From Halanaerobium sp. (lineage in GTDB: Bacteria > Bacillota > Halanaerobiia > Halanaerobiales > Halanaerobiaceae), in NCBI GenBank assembly GCA_003070825.1, contig QBLP01000032.1, positions 1 to 12,155 on the forward strand: a DNA stretch of 12,155 nucleotides, given 5' to 3'. Position 1 is the stretch's first letter. Every line of letters begins with the position of its first letter. The position numbers were made by a program, and so were the translations under genes. The notes beneath the pieces were generated by a model. That model made no database searches and was not told the DNA's origin. It worked only from the letters and a program-made list of their open reading frames with translations. Shown here in pieces: positions 7,507-12,155 of this stretch.

Positions 7507-7514
7507 AGAGGGTG
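7507..7514 (+). promoter_or_regulatory. Ribosome binding site fixing the ADP-ribosylglycohydrolase start
   Basis: AGAGGGTGA at about 7507-7515 is a good Shine-Dalgarno for the ATG at 7521. The in-frame GTG at 7512 lies inside this site and is therefore part of the binding site rather than the start. Confidence 0.7.
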
Positions 7515-7520
7515 AAGATT

Positions 7521-8468
7521 ATGGCTCAAACCCCATCTGATAATCAAAAATTGATGCGAGAAATTGAAATAAAGAGAAAAGACAAGGCTGCTGGAGCTTT
7601 TATTGGACTTCTGGTTGGAGATGCTCTGGGAGCTGCAGTAGAATTTAAAAAGCGGGATACATTCAAAGAAGTTACAGAGATGAGAGGCGGAGGTCCACAT
7701 GGCCTTGAGGCAGGATACTGGACTGATGACAGCTCAATGGCTCTCTGTCTTGCTGAAAGCTTAAGTGAGAAGGGTTATGACCCTAAAGACCAGCTTGTAA
7801 GGTATTTAGACTGGTACCGAAATGGTTTTTTGAGTTCTACAGGCCGCTGTTTTGATATTGGTGCCAACACAGCCCGTTCTCTTGAGTATTTTGAAGCTAA
7901 CAAAGAGCTGCCGCCGGAAAAAGATAGGGCAGCAGGTAATGGTTCTCTAATGCGGCTGGCACCAGTTCCTATTTATTTTAGGGATGATTTTAAAAAAGCT
8001 GTTAAATATTCCGGTGAGAGCTCACTCACAACCCACAATAATCAGATGGCAGTTGACAGCTGCCGCTATTTTGGCGGTTTGCTGCAGCAGTTTATCAATG
8101 CTCGGATTGAGATGGATGCTTTTAAAGAGAAAGTGCTTAAGGATACTGCTGTGGACCTTGATTTAGATGAGCGGGTAATTATGGCAGTCAATGGTGCTTT
8201 TAAAAAAGAAAGAAGCGAAATTAAATCTGATGGTTTTGTGATCAATACTCTGGAAGCCAGCCTCTGGGCTTTTTTAAATAGTAATTCATTCAAAGAAGCA
8301 GTACTGCTGGCAGCAAACCTGGGAGATGATGCAGATACAGTAGCAGCAGTAACCGGACAGCTTGCAGGTGCCTATTATGGTTTTGATCAGATACCTGAGC
8401 AGTGGGTAAATAAACTGGCAAAACTTGAGCTTTTAAATACAAGCTTCGAAAAATTATATAATAGTTAA
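7521..8468 (+). CDS. ADP-ribosylglycohydrolase (DraG/ARH family)
   Basis: This 315-residue ADP-ribosylhydrolase is expected to remove ADP-ribose from a modified protein, nucleic acid or small molecule, using two divalent metals in the cytoplasm. The family landmarks are complete: GAFIGLLVGDALGAAVEF (25-42), GYWTDDSSM with the metal-binding T68-D69-D70 (65-73), GNGSLMRLAPVP (139-150), SLTTHNNQMAVDSCRYFG (168-185), and NLGDDADTVAAVTGQLAGA (266-284) with the second metal-binding aspartates. The ATG at 7521 is preferred over the in-frame GTG at 7512 because the latter lies in the ribosome binding site. No DraT-like ADP-ribosyltransferase or nitrogenase gene is in the window, so the substrate is unknown. 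A TATAAA at 7495-7500 could be a -10, but it has no good -35 and would place transcription start on top of the ribosome binding site. The gene is bounded by hairpins on both sides and appears monocistronic. Confidence 0.92.
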   Translation: MAQTPSDNQKLMREIEIKRKDKAAGAFIGLLVGDALGAAVEFKKRDTFKEVTEMRGGGPHGLEAGYWTDDSSMALCLAESLSEKGYDPKDQLVRYLDWYRNGFLSSTGRCFDIGANTARSLEYFEANKELPPEKDRAAGNGSLMRLAPVPIYFRDDFKKAVKYSGESSLTTHNNQMAVDSCRYFGGLLQQFINARIEMDAFKEKVLKDTAVDLDLDERVIMAVNGAFKKERSEIKSDGFVINTLEASLWAFLNSNSFKEAVLLAANLGDDADTVAAVTGQLAGAYYGFDQIPEQWVNKLAKLELLNTSFEKLYNS

Positions 8469-8469
8469 G

Positions 8470-8508
8470 AAAAAGTCCCGCATCATATCAATCATGATGG
8501 GGGACTTT
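8470..8508 (-). terminator. Terminator between convergent genes, stronger for the MATE gene
   Basis: Arms 8472-8486 (AAAGTCCCGCATCAT) and 8494-8508 pair over 15 bp with a single G-G mismatch, around a seven-base loop. Read on the minus strand, the hairpin follows the MATE stop by 12 bases and ends in TTTTT (8474-8470), a proper U-tract. Read on the plus strand it also follows the ADP-ribosylglycohydrolase stop directly, but only TTT follows, so it may act in both directions with lower strength there. Confidence 0.8.
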
Positions 8509-8520
8509 GCGATTAATAGG

Positions 8521-9936
8521 TTATTCTTCTACAATCCGGTCGATCCTTTTTTCTCTGACATTTACTACATCTAAATCCTTCCATTTACCGGATAAGAAAC
8601 GCCAGATTATCAGCATCGATCTAAAGGTGATGTCAATTCCCATTGCAATCCAGAAACCATTTAAACCAATTCCCATTCTTAAACCTAAGATATAACTTAA
8701 AACCAGGCGGACACCCCAGTTACCAGCTATGGTAAAATACATAACCCACTTTGTATCTCCAGCACCTTTTAAAGCACCGGCCAGAACCATAAAGAGTCCT
8801 AAAAGCGGCTGGAAGAGGATAAATATTTTTAGAGCAGAGACTGCCATATTGACAACTGCCGGGTCATCAGTATATAAATTTACAATTGGTTCTACAAAAA
8901 TGTACATCAAAATCGAAGCAGCCACCATTAAGATTAAAGTTAAATAAGTCGACTGTTTGGAATAATTTTCAGCCAGCTCTTTCTTTTTTGCTCCCAGGCT
9001 CTGACCGACAAGAGTAGTTGCGGCCATTCCAAAACCAAAACCGGGCATAAAAGAAAGTGAAGAAACATTCATAGTTACTGCATTGGCTGCAATGGTAGCT
9101 GTTCCAAGGCCGGCAACCATAGCTGTGTAAATGATCTGGCTGCTCTGACGGGCAAACTGTTCCACTGCAGCTGGAATACCGATAATTAAGATATCTTTAA
9201 TTATTTCAAAATCTACTTTAAGTTCAATTACATCTAAATCTAATTTAATGCCTTTTTCACCTTTGATTAAAATTGCTATTCCAATTAAAAAACCGATAAA
9301 ACGCCCCAGCCCACTTCCCAGAGCAGCTCCTGCCACTCCCATTGCCGGGAAAATTCCGATACCAAAAATCAAAAGATAGTTAAATAAAACATTTACAACA
9401 TTACTAATAAACATAATAAAAAGAGGAGTTTTCATATCTCCAATTCCCTGCAGAATAGCATTAACTACCATCATCGGCAGACCAAAAAGCATTGAGGCCA
9501 GCACAATATTTAAATATCTACTGCCCTGATTTAAAATAAAGGGATCACTTTCTTCCATTAAAAAAGTCATTGCTCCCATTAGTTCTCGCGAAAAGATTAT
9601 TCCAATTCCACCAATTATCAGGGCGGCAATAAAACCACTAAGCAGTGACTGCCACATAATATGATTGGCTTCATCTTTATTTCCGGCGCCAATATAATGT
9701 GCCACCAGAGCAGTGGCTCCAATAGTTAAAGACATTAGAGTTCCAATTAAAACAAAAACAACTCTGTTGCCGATATCAACTGAAGCAATTGCAGCTGCTC
9801 CTAACTGTCCCACCATAATTACATCTACTACTCCAACTATACTCTGCAAAAACATCCTTAAAATAGCCGGCCAGGCCAGATGAAAAATGTTTTTTCGTAT
9901 TTCACTATTACTTGCTGCTGATGTTAGTTCTGTCAA
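8521..9936 (-). CDS. MATE-family multidrug/Na+ antiporter
   Basis: This inner-membrane exporter of the MATE family (NorM/DinF superfamily) uses a Na+ or H+ gradient to expel cationic drugs or metabolites. With the start proposed here it has 471 residues, the normal family length, and two halves of six hydrophobic helices. Family-like motifs are LAWPAILRMFLQSIVGVVDVIMVGQLG near the N-terminus (given here only as a landmark, about residues 20-46) and the parallel segment IGIPAAVEQFARQSSQ opening the second half. The frame is open up to 10008, but that TTG is the -35 box of the gene's own promoter. TTG at 9936-9934 has a GGAGTGG site (9948-9942) six bases upstream and gives a standard N-terminus (MTELTSAASNSEIRKNIFHL). 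It is transcribed divergently from the c-di-GMP gene and ends at the hairpin 8508-8470. The transported substrate cannot be told from sequence. Confidence 0.93.
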   Translation of the reverse strand: MTELTSAASNSEIRKNIFHLAWPAILRMFLQSIVGVVDVIMVGQLGAAAIASVDIGNRVVFVLIGTLMSLTIGATALVAHYIGAGNKDEANHIMWQSLLSGFIAALIIGGIGIIFSRELMGAMTFLMEESDPFILNQGSRYLNIVLASMLFGLPMMVVNAILQGIGDMKTPLFIMFISNVVNVLFNYLLIFGIGIFPAMGVAGAALGSGLGRFIGFLIGIAILIKGEKGIKLDLDVIELKVDFEIIKDILIIGIPAAVEQFARQSSQIIYTAMVAGLGTATIAANAVTMNVSSLSFMPGFGFGMAATTLVGQSLGAKKKELAENYSKQSTYLTLILMVAASILMYIFVEPIVNLYTDDPAVVNMAVSALKIFILFQPLLGLFMVLAGALKGAGDTKWVMYFTIAGNWGVRLVLSYILGLRMGIGLNGFWIAMGIDITFRSMLIIWRFLSGKWKDLDVVNVREKRIDRIVEE

Positions 9937-9941
9937 AAAGA

Positions 9942-9949
9942 CCACTCCA
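9942..9949 (-). promoter_or_regulatory. Ribosome binding site fixing the MATE TTG start
   Basis: On the minus strand TTGGAGTGGTCTTT precedes the TTG at 9936. GGAG with normal spacing supports that start over the upstream TTG at 10008, which has no ribosome binding site. Confidence 0.65.
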
Positions 9950-9979
9950 ATTCTATAATTAAATTTACAATATATAAAT

Positions 9980-10008
9980 ATTATATGATATAAAAGAAAG
10001 TTAGACAA
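9980..10008 (-). promoter_or_regulatory. Predicted sigma-A promoter of the MATE gene
   Basis: On the minus strand TTGTCT (10008-10003) and a perfect TATAAT (9985-9980) are separated by exactly 17 bases. Transcription would begin near 9973, giving an untranslated leader of roughly 37 bases before the TTG start at 9936. Confidence 0.75.
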
Positions 10009-10048
10009 ATTTTTAAACTGATAAATAAAAAGCAGGGTAGAGTAAATT

Positions 10049-10116
10049 TTTGGCGAATATAATTAATATAGCTATATCTGCAAAATTTAATTTTATTAAT
10101 TGAAAATTTGGCGTAT
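10049..10116 (+). repeat. Pair of 10-bp direct repeats upstream of the c-di-GMP gene
   Basis: TTTGGCGAAT at 10049-10058 recurs as TTTGGCGTAT at 10107-10116, 58 bp apart, in otherwise very A/T-rich sequence. A TATAAT at 10058-10063 overlaps the end of the first copy and could be a -10, but I see no matching -35. The repeats could be operator half-sites or chance. Confidence 0.25.
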
Positions 10117-10118
10117 TT

Positions 10119-10124
10119 GGGGTG
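10119..10124 (+). promoter_or_regulatory. Ribosome binding site fixing the TTG start of the c-di-GMP gene
   Basis: GGGGTG at 10119-10124 lies six bases before TTG at 10131. The alternative in-frame GTG at 10122 is itself the end of this binding site and has no site of its own upstream. The arrangement mirrors the mgtE site at 4777-4784. Confidence 0.6.
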
Positions 10125-10130
10125 TTTAAA

Positions 10131-12131
10131 TTGAATTTTCTCAGTACTTTAGAACTTGGATTTACATATATTTATACTGCTGCATTTATAATTTTTGCTC
10201 TTGGTATTTTTTTATTGTATCAGAGAAATAAAAGAATTTATCTGTGGTATTTTACAGTTTTTGCAGTTCTGAGCTTTTTAGCAAATGCTGTTGATATACT
10301 CTATTATTATTATAATTTTAAGATCTTATATTTTTTCTATGCTATTTTTATACTTTTTGAAGCTTATTACTTATTAAAAGCTGTCCATACATATTTTTCA
10401 CTGGAGCTCGATCAATTTTATCTCAAAACCTTAAAATTTTTAGTTTTTATTTTAATTCTGAGTTCTTTAAGTCTGAACCGTTTTGTAATCTTTGCTCCAG
10501 CACTGCTATTTCTTGCCGCAGCTTTTTTTAAAAGTGGAGAAATCTTTTTTAATCAGGCCTTTAATAATTACTTTAAATTCGCAGGAGCCAACAGTTGGGC
10601 TCTGGGAACAATAGTCTTTTTTCTGCCCTATCTGCGTTTTAACTCCTATTTTGAAAAGTACGGGATCTTTTTAAAGGGACTATTTGCTCTTTTATTTATG
10701 CTGAGCATTTTTGCAATCTATTATGAAGATTTGCAGTACCGCTTAAAAATAAGGGAAGAACAGTATCAAAAATTATTTAACCAGTCACCAGCTGGAATGT
10801 TATTACTTGATAAAGATGGGACAATTATTACTGTTAATGACTCGATCTGTCAGTATACAGGTTACAGCAGAGAGGAACTTGAGGGAGAAAGTATGTTTAA
10901 AAACCTGGTGCCGATTGAATATAAAATTCGAGCCCAAAAAAATATTCAGGATATATTAAATGGAGAAGACAAAGAATACATAATGAAAACCTATGATAAA
11001 AAGAATAAATTAAAGTATTTTTTAATGAAAGAGACTAAGTTTATTCAGTCAAATTTTAGAACTGCAATTTTAAGTATGAGAATAGACTATACAGATTATA
11101 AAATAAAAGAAGAAAAAATTAAATATTTAAGCTATCATGATAATTTAACAGATTTATATAACAGAACTTTTATGGAAGAAGAGATGAAGAGATTAAATGA
11201 TTCCCGCCGACTGCCGATTTCTGTTATTATGATTGATGTCAATGGACTTAAACTCTTTAATGATACCTTTGGCCATCAAAAAGGGGATCAGCTCTTAATT
11301 AAAACTGCAGAAATCTTAAAAAAGTCAACCAGGGCTTCTGATTTGATTGCCCGCTGGGCGGGAGATGAATTTGCAATCCTGCTGCCTTCTACTTCTAAAA
11401 AAGATATGAAAAAAATAATAAATAGAATTCAAAAAAACTGTGAGCAAACTAATAAAGATCAGATTTCGATTTCTCTGGCTCTGGGAGCAGCAATTAAAAA
11501 TGAGGAAAATGAAGATTTATTTGAGATATTTGAGCTGGCAGATAAGAGAATGTATCAGCAGAAGATGAGTCAGGGGAAGAAAGCAAAAAGAAAATTAATC
11601 TCAAATATTTTACTTTCACTGGCAGAGAAAAGTCATGAAGACAGTTTTCATATTCAGCGCTTAAAGGAAAAAGCAGCTGACTTTGCAGATTATTTAAAAC
11701 TTAAAAGTTCAGAGAAAAATAAACTGATTGAACTGGCTGAACTGCATGATATTGGTAAGATTTCAATATCAGAAAAGATATTAAATAAAAAAGGTAAATT
11801 AAATAAAAAAGAATGGGAAAAGATAAAAAAACATTCCGAAGTTGGTTATAAAATTGCTGCAGCCTCCAAGGAGTTTGCTTCTCTGGCAAAGCTTATTCTG
11901 CACCACCATGAAAACTGGGACGGCAGTGGTTATCCTGAGGGATTAAAAAAAGAAGAAATCCCCTATCTAGCAAGGGTTATCTCCATTGTTGACGCTTATG
12001 ATGTTATGTTAAATAAGAATCTATATTCTAAAAAAATGAACAAAAAAGAAGCGATTGAAGAGCTTAATCGAGCAGCAGGGAGCCAATTTGATCCAGCTTT
12101 AACTGCCGAATTTATTAATTTTATAGAGTAA
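10131..12131 (+). CDS. Membrane-anchored PAS-GGDEF-HD-GYP c-di-GMP turnover protein
   Basis: This protein of 666 residues (from the TTG start) is built to both make and degrade the second messenger c-di-GMP. Numbering is from that TTG. About seven hydrophobic helices fill residues 5-200, with no recognised ligand-binding family. A PAS domain follows at about 209-325 (LFNQSPAGMLLLDKDGTI; TGYSREELEG). The diguanylate cyclase domain spans about 333-485. It has a metal-binding aspartate D369 in MIDVNGLK, an active site spelled AGDEF (410-414) and an inhibitory-site motif RASD (401-404) exactly five residues before it. The HD-GYP phosphodiesterase domain spans about 495-666, with H-D at 539-540 in LHDIGKI, KKHSEVGY, and HHHENWDGSGYP (591-602) followed by SIVDAYD. 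All expected metal ligands appear intact. AGDEF is a known active variant of GGDEF. The gene seems monocistronic, divergent from the MATE gene; no clear -35/-10 pair was found. Confidence 0.9.
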   Translation: MNFLSTLELGFTYIYTAAFIIFALGIFLLYQRNKRIYLWYFTVFAVLSFLANAVDILYYYYNFKILYFFYAIFILFEAYYLLKAVHTYFSLELDQFYLKTLKFLVFILILSSLSLNRFVIFAPALLFLAAAFFKSGEIFFNQAFNNYFKFAGANSWALGTIVFFLPYLRFNSYFEKYGIFLKGLFALLFMLSIFAIYYEDLQYRLKIREEQYQKLFNQSPAGMLLLDKDGTIITVNDSICQYTGYSREELEGESMFKNLVPIEYKIRAQKNIQDILNGEDKEYIMKTYDKKNKLKYFLMKETKFIQSNFRTAILSMRIDYTDYKIKEEKIKYLSYHDNLTDLYNRTFMEEEMKRLNDSRRLPISVIMIDVNGLKLFNDTFGHQKGDQLLIKTAEILKKSTRASDLIARWAGDEFAILLPSTSKKDMKKIINRIQKNCEQTNKDQISISLALGAAIKNEENEDLFEIFELADKRMYQQKMSQGKKAKRKLISNILLSLAEKSHEDSFHIQRLKEKAADFADYLKLKSSEKNKLIELAELHDIGKISISEKILNKKGKLNKKEWEKIKKHSEVGYKIAAASKEFASLAKLILHHHENWDGSGYPEGLKKEEIPYLARVISIVDAYDVMLNKNLYSKKMNKKEAIEELNRAAGSQFDPALTAEFINFIE

Positions 12132-12155
12132 ATATAAATTAAATGCTCAATTTCC

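Noticed and set aside
8521..8947. Plus-strand open frames inside the MATE gene (8507-8695, 8729-8947)
   Set aside because: Short frames antisense to the clear MATE coding sequence, without ribosome binding sites or recognisable products.

Overview
The window looks like a chromosomal stretch of a low-GC (about one third G+C by eye), anaerobic, two-membraned Firmicute, most likely a member of the Halanaerobiales such as Halanaerobium. The grounds are a TolC-type outer-membrane protein fragment beside Firmicute-style genes (a YhaO/YhaN pair), Shine-Dalgarno sequences of the GGAGG/GGGGTGAT type, several GTG and TTG starts, and a 7TM-PAS-GGDEF-HD-GYP protein. This assignment is inference from gene content; no rRNA or other marker is present.

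Layout. Bases 3-287 read on the minus strand as an internal piece of a TolC-family protein with no start codon. At about 276-287 the sequence switches abruptly to the plus strand, into a small four-helix membrane protein (277-729) that has lost its native start. This junction is either a real rearrangement or a chimeric join. The membrane protein is followed 15 bp later by a YhaO-like metallophosphoesterase nuclease (745-2061) and, with no gap, a YhaN-like SMC/Rad50-type ATPase (2062-4701). The ATPase carries a transmembrane hairpin in mid-coiled-coil and has no CxxC zinc hook. Next come mgtE (Mg2+ channel, 4790-6139) with its own extended -10 promoter, a long divergent PRPP-synthetase-like protein (6298-7449) ended by a strong terminator, and an ADP-ribosylglycohydrolase (7521-8468). 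A shared hairpin separates the last gene from a convergent MATE exporter (9936-8521, minus). Divergent from the exporter is a membrane-anchored c-di-GMP turnover protein (10131-12131).

How the genes work together. The YhaO/YhaN pair is expected to act as one ATP-gated nuclease resembling SbcCD/Mre11-Rad50. Here it is probably tethered to the inner membrane, and the co-transcribed small membrane protein is a candidate partner. MgtE, the PRPP-synthetase-like protein and the ADP-ribosylhydrolase are housekeeping or regulatory genes with no obvious common pathway. The MATE exporter and the c-di-GMP protein share a divergent intergenic region but need not be functionally linked.

No tRNA, rRNA, CRISPR array, insertion sequence or phage gene was seen, and there is no gene-free stretch longer than 300 bases. 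The most interesting items are the junction at about 280, the membrane-linked YhaO/YhaN unit, the divergent PRPP synthetase, and a striking excess of the palindrome CTGCAG.
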